From an uncultured Eubacterium sp. (GTDB lineage: Bacteria > Bacillota > Clostridia > Lachnospirales > Lachnospiraceae), in contig CAJOQF010000033.1 of NCBI GenBank assembly GCA_905236295.1, positions 1 to 8,838 of the forward strand: a stretch of 8,838 bases of DNA, in the 5' to 3' direction. Made by a program: the position numbers and the translations under genes. The notes below the pieces were generated by a model. The model saw only the letters and a program-made list of their open reading frames with translations, had not been told where the DNA came from and searched no databases. Shown in pieces: positions 1 to 6,151 of this stretch (positions are counted from its first letter, which is position 1; every line of letters begins with the position of its first letter).

Positions 1-3
1 AAC

Positions 4-32
4 AAGTAAAATCCACCCTGTGGAATTTACTT
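4..32. repeat. Imperfect inverted repeat with 12-bp arms
   Basis: The arm AAGTAAAATCCA (4-15) pairs with TGGAATTTACTT (21-32) with one mismatch, around a 5-nt spacer. The right arm is the first half of the innermost 20-bp tandem unit, so the left arm is a further copy of that unit in the opposite orientation. It may be an additional protein-binding site, or the point where the repeat array of a mobile element gives way to its interior. No U-run follows on either strand, so it does not look like a terminator. Confidence 0.5.
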
Positions 33-79
33 CTACAAGGTGGAAGTTAGTTTTACAAAGTGGAATTAGCTTTTACAAT
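20..79. repeat. Three tandem 20-bp repeats, possible IS21-type transposon end
   Basis: Three units of exactly 20 bp start at 20, 40 and 60. Each begins GTGGAA, has a TTA-rich centre and ends TTTTACAA or TTCTACAA. Read on the minus strand, the outermost unit begins TGTAAAAG at position 77, next to unique sequence leading to yvyF. IS21-family elements typically start with TGT and carry several copies of a roughly 20-bp transposase-binding repeat at each end, so this is plausibly one terminus of such an element whose body lies left of the window. No transposase reading frame is visible here, so the assignment is an inference. A cluster of binding sites for a host regulator is the alternative. 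Confidence 0.55.
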
Positions 80-130
80 TGACCTTTCAATCTTAATTCA
101 ACCTGTAAGGCAGCCCTTTTTTTTAAAATC

Positions 131-538
131 TTATTTATCGAGGAAACGCATTCTGTCTTTGTCCCTCGTAGGTTTCTTTTTCTCTACCGGCTTCGGCTTG
201 TCGATACCCTTTGCAAGGTTGTTCTTTACCTTTGCCGCACATGCCGCACACCAACGTCCGCTCTTTATCTGGATTCCGCACTCCTCACAATCGATTCCGA
301 TCGGTGAATCATCTGAAATCTGGAGACGCTCCTCGCGGATCCACTGCTTGATCTGCTTCTCTGAAACCTCACACTCCTCAGCTACAACACCGAGCGGAGC
401 ATTGGGGTTTGTACGAAGGTACTCCTTTACCTTCTGGAATTTCTCTTCGAGTTCCTTCTGACAAGACTGGCAAAGCTTCGGTCCGCCACCTATATAATTG
501 AAAAGTCTTCCGCATCCTTTACAATTCCTTACTTCCAT
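131..538 (-). CDS. yvyF: YvyF-family flagellar operon zinc protein
   Basis: A 135-aa soluble protein of the family found in Firmicute flagellar operons (Bacillus YvyF, about 139 aa); its molecular role is poorly defined. Two Cys4 clusters are visible: C6/C9/C23/C26 near the N-terminus and C84/C87/C97/C100. They flank a predicted helix-turn-helix at about residues 48-72 (VVAEECEVSEKQIKQWI), which suggests a zinc-stabilised nucleic-acid or protein-binding fold. The C-terminal 25 residues are lysine- and arginine-rich. The ATG at 538 is chosen because AGGAGG (547-552) lies 8 nt upstream. An in-frame extension to 625 would run through that site and comFC. It overlaps the comFC 3' end by 20 nt, so translation is probably coupled. 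The comFC-yvyF order is the same as in Bacillus subtilis, where flgM and flgK follow; here a repeat array follows instead. Confidence 0.85.
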   Translation of the reverse strand: MEVRNCKGCGRLFNYIGGGPKLCQSCQKELEEKFQKVKEYLRTNPNAPLGVVAEECEVSEKQIKQWIREERLQISDDSPIGIDCEECGIQIKSGRWCAACAAKVKNNLAKGIDKPKPVEKKKPTRDKDRMRFLDK

Positions 539-1268
539 AATCAGTTCCTCCTCGTTTCTTTTCTTCTTCGTCCTCGCGAGCTGACACAGCCAGAAACCGA
601 ACCGTTTCGACGCCGGAGCGGACAAGATAGGTCTTTATCTCATCTATGGTGCTCTTTGTCGTGATAATGTCATCCACGAGTAAAATCTTTTTTAATTTTA
701 CTACATTTTGCGTAGTTTTAAAAGCGTTTTTGAGATTATTTTTTCTCTGAACGGGGTTCATATCCTTCAAAGCCTTTGTGTTTGCAGTCCTTAGGACTAT
801 ATCGTTCCTTATTGGCACACCGACGTGTTTTGAGACCGCCTTTGCGATGAGCTCAGCCTGGTTGTATCCGCGAGTCCTCTGCCTTGCCGGATGAAGCGGC
901 ACCGGCACGATCGCATCAAAATCGTATGCCTTGATGTAATCCGAAAAATGATATGCCATAGCCGATCCCAAAAAATCGGCATTCTGCGCCGCATGTGCGT
1001 ACTTTAGCTTAAAAAGGATATTTCTCATGTCCTCCTCGTATTTAAAGAGGACTTTTCCATCTTTGAACGATTTGGTCTCTATAAGGCGAAGCTTCTTTCG
1101 ACACGGCTCACATATCAGTCTGCTGTGCGATCCAAGCTTTGCTGCAGGTGCCTTCGTCTCGATATATATGGATAACAGATCCCCGTCGAGCACCCGTCCG
1201 CACACCGGGCAGGTCTGCGGATATATAGTGCGAAGCACTATCTCCCCGATACATTTTATTTTCCCCAT
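519..1268 (-). CDS. comFC: ComF/ComFC-family phosphoribosyltransferase-like protein
   Basis: A 249-aa protein of the ComFC family, which is needed for DNA uptake and transformation in Bacillus and is also widespread in bacteria not known to be competent. The N-terminus carries a four-cysteine zinc site, CPVCG (C20, C23) and ICEPC (C53, C56). The middle has the family signature PVPLHPARQRTRGYNQ (122-137). The type I phosphoribosyltransferase PRPP loop is LLVDDIITTKST (196-207). That loop carries Lys205 where the family usually has glycine (VDDIxTTGxT), so catalysis may be altered. The C-terminal tail (about 231-249) is charged. ATG at 1268 follows AGGAGA, which overlaps the TAG stop of ylqF; the gap is 8 nt. 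It is translated as part of the lepB-ylqF-comFC-yvyF chain. No comFA helicase gene lies in the window, so a competence role is uncertain. Confidence 0.88.
   Translation of the reverse strand: MGKIKCIGEIVLRTIYPQTCPVCGRVLDGDLLSIYIETKAPAAKLGSHSRLICEPCRKKLRLIETKSFKDGKVLFKYEEDMRNILFKLKYAHAAQNADFLGSAMAYHFSDYIKAYDFDAIVPVPLHPARQRTRGYNQAELIAKAVSKHVGVPIRNDIVLRTANTKALKDMNPVQRKNNLKNAFKTTQNVVKLKKILLVDDIITTKSTIDEIKTYLVRSGVETVRFLAVSAREDEEEKKRGGTDYGSKEL
547..552 (-). promoter_or_regulatory. Ribosome binding site of yvyF
   Basis: A perfect AGGAGG on the minus strand lies 8 nt before the ATG at 538 and inside the last codons of comFC. It fixes the yvyF start and rules out the longer in-frame start at 625. Confidence 0.85.
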
Positions 1269-1276
1269 ATGTTCTC

Positions 1277-2116
1277 CTATGCAAACTCGAGCGTGATCCT
1301 GCCGAGCGTCCCCGACCGGAACTCGTCGATAACCAGATTAGCAGCCTTGGTATAGTCGATCTCGTCCCCTTTTTTCTTGCAGCCTCGCGCTATCGCGATC
1401 GCCTCAAGTACCTCGACCGGCTTTGCCTCCTCATCTACCTCATATCTGGACTTTATCACCCCCGGATAAGTCTCGCACAGAAACTCGATAAGCCTGAGCG
1501 ACAATTCGTCAATATTCAGGATATCGTCCTTTATCGCTCCGATCAGCGCAAGTCTCTCGCCAACCTTCTGGTCTTCAAACTTTGGCCAGAGGATTCCGGG
1601 AGTGTCCAACAGCTCGACATTTTTGCTGAGTCTCACCCACTGCTTACCCTTGGTAACTCCGGGTTTGTTGCCTGTCTTTGTCGCCGCCTTTCCGGAGTAT
1701 GAATTGATGAATGTGGACTTGCCTACATTCGGGATCCCCACTACCATAGCCCTGACCGGGCGGTTCTTTATCCCTTTTCTCTTGTCTCTTTCTATCTTCT
1801 CTGCGCAGGCCGTCATTATCGCACCCTGCACCTGCTTTACCGACCCCTTGTTTCTCGAGTCGAGCGCCACCGAAAAATAGCCCTTTCCTTTGAAAAACTC
1901 CATCCATTCGTCTGTGCGCTTCTTGTCTGCGAGATCCGATTTGTTCAAAAGGATCAGTCTGTATTTATTTTTCCCAAGCTCATCTATATCGGGATTCCTG
2001 CTGCTAACAGGTATCCTCGCATCCACAAGCTCTATTATCAGGTCAATGAGCTTTATGTCCTCCTGCATCTGACGCTTTGCCTTCGTCATATGCCCCGGAT
2101 ACCATTGATAATTCAT
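1277..2116 (-). CDS. ylqF: Ribosome biogenesis GTPase YlqF (RbgA)
   Basis: A 279-aa circularly permuted GTPase that acts late in 50S subunit assembly in the cytoplasm. The GTPase motifs appear in permuted order: G4 NKSD (58-61), then G1 GIPNVGKST (127-135), G2 around G153-V-T155, and G3 DTPG (171-174). The N-terminal WYPGHMTKA contains His9, the residue known to be needed for ribosome-stimulated GTP hydrolysis in Bacillus RbgA. The C-terminal helical domain (about 190-279) matches the family, and the length is typical (Bacillus about 282 aa). ATG at 2116 overlaps the lepB stop in an ATGA arrangement, indicating translational coupling. The local Shine-Dalgarno (GATGGG) is modest, consistent with this. 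Signal peptidase next to ylqF is a common Firmicute arrangement, often with rnhB following; here comFC follows. Confidence 0.95.
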   Translation of the reverse strand: MNYQWYPGHMTKAKRQMQEDIKLIDLIIELVDARIPVSSRNPDIDELGKNKYRLILLNKSDLADKKRTDEWMEFFKGKGYFSVALDSRNKGSVKQVQGAIMTACAEKIERDKRKGIKNRPVRAMVVGIPNVGKSTFINSYSGKAATKTGNKPGVTKGKQWVRLSKNVELLDTPGILWPKFEDQKVGERLALIGAIKDDILNIDELSLRLIEFLCETYPGVIKSRYEVDEEAKPVEVLEAIAIARGCKKKGDEIDYTKAANLVIDEFRSGTLGRITLEFA

Positions 2117-2700
2117 AGTTTACCCATCTTTCCGTGTGTGGCGTTAAACCACGCTTTTCCGATTATGTAGTCGTCTTTGATATTGCCTATTCCCACATGG
2201 CGGGAGTCCTCGCTGTTGTTGCGATTGTCTCCGAGCACAAAGTACTCGTCTTTTGCCAGCTTTATCTCGTCCTCGGCAAGCTCGGCATTTTCGATCTTGG
2301 AGACCTCTATCTCCTCCTCGAATTCTTCGCCGTTTACATATACCTTGCCGTTTTTAATCTGTACCGTATCTCCCGGTGTGCCTACCACGCGCTTTATGTA
2401 GTAATGCGACTTCTCATTGCCGTTCGGCAAAAAGACGATCAAATCGCCCGCCTCGGGATTCTTGAACATATATACGAAACGGTCGATCAAAACCTTGTCT
2501 CCCGCCTCGAGAGTGGGACTCATGGACTGTCCCTGGTTGGTGGTCCTCATCCCGAAAAAGTACACCAGAGTGGCTGCAATTATGGCGACAATCAATATCT
2601 CCACCACCCAGGCAACGATCATCCTGGTCAGAGAAACTTTCTCTTTTTCTTTTTTTCTCGTTATATAATCAGGTCCGCCGGATCTGTGAAACTGTACCAT
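2113..2700 (-). CDS. lepB: Signal peptidase I
   Basis: A 195-aa membrane-bound serine protease that removes signal peptides from secreted proteins. It has a basic cytoplasmic N-terminus, one transmembrane helix at about residues 28-49 (a single anchor, as in Gram-positive enzymes) and an extracellular catalytic domain. The catalytic serine is S59 in GQSMSPTL. The general-base lysine is K103 in YYIKRVVGTPGD. The conserved GDNRNNSEDSR box is at 157-167. ATG at 2700 lies 2 nt after the leuA TAG stop. Its likely Shine-Dalgarno, AAGGA, is about 12 nt upstream and inside the end of leuA, so coupled translation is probable. A shorter start at Met27 would cut into the anchor's basic flank and is less likely. 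Confidence 0.96.
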   Translation of the reverse strand: MVQFHRSGGPDYITRKKEKEKVSLTRMIVAWVVEILIVAIIAATLVYFFGMRTTNQGQSMSPTLEAGDKVLIDRFVYMFKNPEAGDLIVFLPNGNEKSHYYIKRVVGTPGDTVQIKNGKVYVNGEEFEEEIEVSKIENAELAEDEIKLAKDEYFVLGDNRNNSEDSRHVGIGNIKDDYIIGKAWFNATHGKMGKL

Positions 2701-2702
2701 AT

Positions 2703-4688
2703 CTATCTTCGATCCTTCTTACGGAACTCACCCGGTGTCATATTGAAATGTCTCTTGAAGAGTCTGTTGAAATGCTCGACCGTCGGATAACCGACCTTCT
2801 CAGCGATGTCCTCTATCGAAGCCTCCTCATCCTTTAACATAGTGCATGCCTTTTTAAGTCTGACGTTTTGCACAATGTCTCCGAAATTCAGACCGGATTT
2901 GTCCTTTATATACTTTGAGAGATACTGTCTTGAGAGTTCAAACTCCTCAGACAGCTCATCGAGCGTTACGGTGAGATAATGGGTCTGGATATAGTTCATT
3001 ATCTCGTTGAGCCTCTCATCTCTCGCCCGGCTTCCGCCCGGGATAAGATTGCCCACGGCAACGTTTAACGCCGAAACGGAAGCCTTGATGATATCGGCAT
3101 CCATTCCAACTCCCCAGTACATCTGTCCTTCCTTAGAGATACCAACATAGGCAACCGCCTTTGAAGAGGATCCCTTGGAGAGCGCATGCTCCTCATAAAC
3201 CGAGAGCTCATAGTTGATGTTAAAGTACTGTTTTAATGCGTTGCTGACAGCATCGAGACGACCGTTTCCGGTACCCATAACCTTTGCCTTGCTGTCTGCA
3301 ATGTCAATCGTAACCTCTGCCGTAATGCCATCGGTCTGCGCGAAGTGGCACTCACTGATGGTAAATGCGGATGTGTTTGCGAGGTATTTTGACTTGAATA
3401 TATCGTAAACCCACTCCGGTGAGAGCTCCTTGTGCTCGACGTCGGAAACATGCTTGATAGCATATCCGACCTCCTCGCGCATAGCCTCAGGAAGCGAGAG
3501 TCCGAAGTTCTGTTTTAAGATGTATGCGACTCCGCCCTTTCCGGACTGGCTGTTTATGCGGATAACGTCCGAATCGTATGTGCGTCCGACATCCTTCGGG
3601 TCGATCGGAAGATAAGGCACATCCCAATATGGTCTGTCCTGCTCCTCGCGGCACTTCATGCCCTTTGCGATAGCATCCTGATGCGAACCCGAAAATGCCG
3701 TAAATACGAGCTCTCCGGCGTAAGGCTGTCTCATGGATACATTCATTCCTGTAAATTTCTCGTATTTTTCAACGATCTCAGTCATGTTCGAGAAATCAAG
3801 TTCAGGGTCAACTCCGTGCGAGAAGAGATTCATCGCAAGCGTCACTATATCGACATTTCCGGTTCTCTCTCCGTTTCCGAAAAGCGTGCCCTCCACTCTC
3901 TCAGCTCCCGCCAGAACAGCGAGCTCGGATGTGGCAACAGCGCATCCCCTGTCATTGTGAGGATGGATACAAAGGATAATGCCGTCCCTGTGGCTTAAAT
4001 TCTTGTCGAGATATTCTATCTGCTGAGCGAAAACATGCGGCATCGCATTTTCCACTGTCGTCGGTATATTTAATATAGCCTTGTTGTCCGGAGTCGGTTT
4101 CCAGACATCCATAACCGCATTTGACACCTCAAGAGCGTATTCTACCTCTGTGCCCGAAAAGCTCTCCGGCGAATACTGGAACGAAAAGTCTCCCTCCGTC
4201 TGTGCAGCTAGCTCTGCAAGGAGTTTGGCTCCGTCAACCGCAAGCTGCTTGATCTCCTCTTTTGACTTTTTGAAAACCTGTTCTCTCTGGGCAACCGATG
4301 TGGAATTGTAGAGATGTACAACCGCTCTCGGAGCACCCTTTACCGCCTCAAATGTCTTTTGGATGATGTGGGTTCTCGCCTGTGTGAGCACCTGTATCGT
4401 CACGTCATCCGGTATGCGGTTCTCCTCTATAAGTTTTCTGAGGAAAGCGTACTCTGTCTCGGAAGCAGCCGGAAATCCCACCTCAATCTCCTTGAATCCG
4501 ATATCGACAAGGAGTTGGAAGAAATCCAGTTTTTCAGAAAGGCTCATCGGCTCGATAAGAGCCTGATTGCCATCGCGAAGATCGACGCTGCACCAAAGCG
4601 GCGCCTTGGTTATCTTGTCCTTTTTTACCCAGTCATAGCACTCCTGTGGTGGCAGGAAATATGGGGTTTTATACTTTTTGTAATTCAT
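2703..4688 (-). CDS. leuA: 2-isopropylmalate synthase fused to AraC-type DNA-binding domain
   Basis: A 661-aa protein in one uninterrupted frame. Residues 1 to about 430 form the DRE-TIM metallolyase that condenses acetyl-CoA with 2-oxoisovalerate, the first committed step of leucine synthesis: LRDGNQ (37-42), metal-binding HPHND (242-246) and FGNGERTGN (270-278). The type is the long one also seen in Mycobacterium tuberculosis and yeast. Residues about 445-550 resemble the C-terminal dimer domain where leucine inhibits the enzyme ([23 protein letters not shown]). A short linker, [10 protein letters not shown] (551-560), leads to about 100 extra residues with two helix-turn-helices: [20 protein letters not shown] (575-594) and [20 protein letters not shown] (624-643), ending [14 protein letters not shown]. 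This is a complete AraC/XylS DNA-binding domain. Leucine synthesis and leucine-responsive gene control are inferred to be combined. AAGGAG (4694-4699) precedes ATG 4688, which overlaps fic by 20 nt. Enzyme call very sure; the regulatory role is unproven. Confidence 0.95.
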   Translation of the reverse strand: MNYKKYKTPYFLPPQECYDWVKKDKITKAPLWCSVDLRDGNQALIEPMSLSEKLDFFQLLVDIGFKEIEVGFPAASETEYAFLRKLIEENRIPDDVTIQVLTQARTHIIQKTFEAVKGAPRAVVHLYNSTSVAQREQVFKKSKEEIKQLAVDGAKLLAELAAQTEGDFSFQYSPESFSGTEVEYALEVSNAVMDVWKPTPDNKAILNIPTTVENAMPHVFAQQIEYLDKNLSHRDGIILCIHPHNDRGCAVATSELAVLAGAERVEGTLFGNGERTGNVDIVTLAMNLFSHGVDPELDFSNMTEIVEKYEKFTGMNVSMRQPYAGELVFTAFSGSHQDAIAKGMKCREEQDRPYWDVPYLPIDPKDVGRTYDSDVIRINSQSGKGGVAYILKQNFGLSLPEAMREEVGYAIKHVSDVEHKELSPEWVYDIFKSKYLANTSAFTISECHFAQTDGITAEVTIDIADSKAKVMGTGNGRLDAVSNALKQYFNINYELSVYEEHALSKGSSSKAVAYVGISKEGQMYWGVGMDADIIKASVSALNVAVGNLIPGGSRARDERLNEIMNYIQTHYLTVTLDELSEEFELSRQYLSKYIKDKSGLNFGDIVQNVRLKKACTMLKDEEASIEDIAEKVGYPTVEHFNRLFKRHFNMTPGEFRKKDRR

Positions 4689-5301
4689 CTGTTCTCCTTA
4701 TACAACGGCTAAGTAGTTCCTCCATGCTGTCATATTTGCACACGGATGTATCTATGCTTGCCTTTAACATCTCATCTCTGGTGATCGCCGCAAAGCTCAG
4801 CTCAAAATGTCCGCCGGCCTTGCACAGCTGCTCGAGGTAGAGCCTCTGAGTCCTGCCGTTTCCCTCACGGAAAGGATGGATCATGTTTATCTCACCTATC
4901 ACATACGCAAGATCCTTTGCCATCAAGGCTTCGTCAGTGACATCCTTGAGGTAATTGTGGGCTACGATCCATCTGTATACTATATCAAACTGCTCCGTGA
5001 TGAATTTCGCAAGACAGAAAAGTGTCCCCTTCGAGATGTCGACAGTGCGGATCTGACCCGCCCATTCATATACATCGCCGAAGAGGTACTCATGTATCGA
5101 GCATAGATGCTTTAAAGAAAAATCCCCGGTGATGCCTTTGGTCTCCATGTCAAAATACCTGACCATAGAGAGCTCTCTTTCCGCATCACGCAGGGTTTTA
5201 AAATCTTCTATTCCTAATTTGTTCTTTAGAACGCCCGAATCCGAATAGCAGTATCTTCCGCCATCGTCATCGTACTCATAATAGTATGTTACTTCAACCA
5301 T
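4669..5301 (-). CDS. fic: Fic-domain protein adenylyltransferase (toxin)
   Basis: A 210-aa Fic protein, predicted to transfer AMP from ATP onto a hydroxyl side chain of a target protein. The active-site loop [11 protein letters not shown] (141-151) matches the full HPFx(D/E)GNGR motif, with catalytic His142 and no degenerate position. Upstream, the Fic core signature is present ([23 protein letters not shown], 63-85). The N-terminal 45 residues are short, tyrosine- and aspartate-rich, and show no inhibitory helix, as expected for a class I Fic protein restrained by a separate antitoxin. That antitoxin gene ends 4 nt upstream. The closest well-studied analogue is the VbhT Fic domain of Bartonella, which AMPylates DNA gyrase and topoisomerase IV; the target here is unknown. 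The C-terminus overlaps leuA by 20 nt, and the Shine-Dalgarno before ATG 5301 is weak, so it is probably coupled to the antitoxin. Confidence 0.93.
   Translation of the reverse strand: MVEVTYYYEYDDDGGRYCYSDSGVLKNKLGIEDFKTLRDAERELSMVRYFDMETKGITGDFSLKHLCSIHEYLFGDVYEWAGQIRTVDISKGTLFCLAKFITEQFDIVYRWIVAHNYLKDVTDEALMAKDLAYVIGEINMIHPFREGNGRTQRLYLEQLCKAGGHFELSFAAITRDEMLKASIDTSVCKYDSMEELLSRCIRRTDELQKV
4694..4699 (-). promoter_or_regulatory. Ribosome binding site of leuA inside fic
   Basis: AAGGAG lies 5 nt before the leuA ATG at 4688 and within the last coding codons of fic. It supports the overlapping start and coupled translation of the two genes. Confidence 0.75.
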
Positions 5302-5305
5302 GACC

Positions 5306-5479
5306 TCAGATGGCCTTTGCCACCCTAATGTATCTTGACTTTATTTCTGCTACCATTTGCTCAACTCCGGCTGAGCCTTCCAGGATAGCCCGGCCTCTGG
5401 CTTCATCCTGCGCACTCATTCTCAGGTCTTCCATTGCGAATGTCGCGCGTATATTATCTATCATATCTTTAGATGTCAT
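5306..5479 (-). CDS. VbhA-like antitoxin of the Fic protein
   Basis: A 57-aa acidic, helical protein directly before fic, in the position and size of VbhA-family antitoxins (about 60 aa). These insert an inhibitory helix with motif (S/T)xxxE(G/N) into the Fic ATP site. The best match is T13-F-A-M-E17-D18: Glu17 would be the inhibitory glutamate, but the last position is Asp instead of Gly or Asn. The rest (ARGRAILEGSAGVEQMVAEIKSRY, about 27-50) follows the family's pattern of helices wrapping the toxin. ATG at 5479 is chosen because GGAGG (5486-5490) is 6 nt upstream and the promoter lies just beyond. A longer GTG start at 5530 would sit upstream of the -10 box and inside the -35. The call rests on position, size and motif; similarity was judged by eye. 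Confidence 0.78.
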   Translation of the reverse strand: MTSKDMIDNIRATFAMEDLRMSAQDEARGRAILEGSAGVEQMVAEIKSRYIRVAKAI

Positions 5480-5485
5480 ACTCCA

Positions 5486-5490
5486 CCTCC
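5486..5490 (-). promoter_or_regulatory. Ribosome binding site of the Fic antitoxin
   Basis: GGAGG on the minus strand, 6 nt before ATG 5479. It is much stronger than the site before fic, consistent with the antitoxin being made in excess over the toxin. It decides the antitoxin start. Confidence 0.75.
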
Positions 5491-5500
5491 ATACAAAGTC

Positions 5501-5529
5501 AGTATAACATACCCGTCGTATTTCGTCCA
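5501..5529 (-). promoter_or_regulatory. Promoter of the antitoxin-fic-leuA operon
   Basis: The minus strand has a -35 box TGGACG (5524-5529), a 17-nt spacer and TATACT (5501-5506), preceded by TGT, which forms an extended -10 element. Transcription would start near 5494, giving a leader of about 15 nt before the antitoxin ATG. It fits the housekeeping sigma-A consensus (4/6 and 5/6). It fills the 52-nt gap between sigH and the antitoxin. Half-sites ATAC/GTAT recur across it and may be an operator. Confidence 0.65.
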
Positions 5530-5531
5530 CC

Positions 5532-6137
5532 TTATTCCATCAAATTCTTGACTTTTTTTCGTATTCTTTGAAGTGCATTGTCGATCGATTTGGGCGGTCG
5601 GTCAAGCTCTGATGCTATCCTTATATAGTCAGATCCGCCCAGATAGAGCCTTAGTACACTTTTCTCCAACGCGCTTAACGGTTCATATATTTTTTTCTCG
5701 AAAGCCTCATATTCTTCCTGTGCAATTATAAGGCTTTCAGGGTTGGCTCCGTTCGTCGCAAGCAGCTCGTCACCCTCGATATTCTTGTCTACGTCATCCT
5801 TGTTAAACGAGACATAGGAATTGAGCGGAGTGTGCTTCTTTCTGGTCGAAGCCTCTATAGCCTTTATCATCTGCCGCCTGACACACATCTTGGCAAAATT
5901 TGCAAAGCCTATGTTTTTTTCTGTCTCGAAGTCGCGCACAGCCTTAAAAAGACCTATCATTCCCTCCTGATTCAGATCCTCCTCGTCTCCGCCCGCGAGA
6001 TAGTACATTTTCGCCTGATTTTTCACCAATGGTTTGTATCTGTTTAAGATCATCTCCATCAGTGCGTCATCTGGCTTTTCGCGGTACAGTGCTATAAGTT
6101 TTTCATCTTCAAGGGAGTTGTATTCGGAATAATTCAT
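5532..6137 (-). CDS. sigH: RNA polymerase sigma factor SigH
   Basis: A 201-aa sigma-70-family factor of the SigH (sigma-30) type. In Bacillus and Clostridia it directs early stationary-phase, competence and sporulation-initiation genes. Region 2 is at about residues 35-95 (DEEDLNQEGMIGLFKAVRDF at 51-70, a core-binding and -10 recognition signature). Region 4 is at about 152-197, with the helix-turn-helix SDYIRIASELDRPPKSIDNAL that reads the -35 box. Regions 1.1 and 3 are absent or minimal, as usual for SigH. It is slightly shorter than the Bacillus protein (about 218 aa). ATG at 6137 follows AAAGGCGG; the gap from mrnC is 14 nt. The position behind cysS, rlmB and mrnC supports SigH over other small sigma factors. 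No terminator hairpin is visible after the TAA stop, so transcripts may continue into the toxin-antitoxin genes. Confidence 0.93.
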   Translation of the reverse strand: MNYSEYNSLEDEKLIALYREKPDDALMEMILNRYKPLVKNQAKMYYLAGGDEEDLNQEGMIGLFKAVRDFETEKNIGFANFAKMCVRRQMIKAIEASTRKKHTPLNSYVSFNKDDVDKNIEGDELLATNGANPESLIIAQEEYEAFEKKIYEPLSALEKSVLRLYLGGSDYIRIASELDRPPKSIDNALQRIRKKVKNLME

Positions 6138-6151
6138 ATTCTGACCGCCTT

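Noticed and set aside
1..79. CRISPR array at the left edge
   Set aside because: The 20-bp units are directly adjacent with no unique spacers and no cas genes are present.
107..124. AAGG-CAGC-CCTT hairpin followed by T8 on the plus strand
   Set aside because: The stem is only 4 bp and points against the direction of all genes here; it is not convincing as a terminator.
539..625. N-terminal extension of yvyF
   Set aside because: It overlaps comFC by a further 87 nt, has no family resemblance and includes the AGGAGG site of the real start.
2134..2790. Long plus-strand open frame of 218 codons opposite lepB
   Set aside because: It is antisense to a certain gene, shows no domain or ribosome binding site and is explained by codon bias of the minus strand.
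4689..4800. Possible leucine T-box or attenuator before leuA
   Set aside because: The region upstream of leuA is coding sequence of fic, with no room for a leader and no leucine-codon peptide or terminator hairpin.
5480..5530. GTG start adding 17 residues to the antitoxin
   Set aside because: The extension would cover the -35 and -10 boxes and the GGAGG site, which precede the ATG at 5479.
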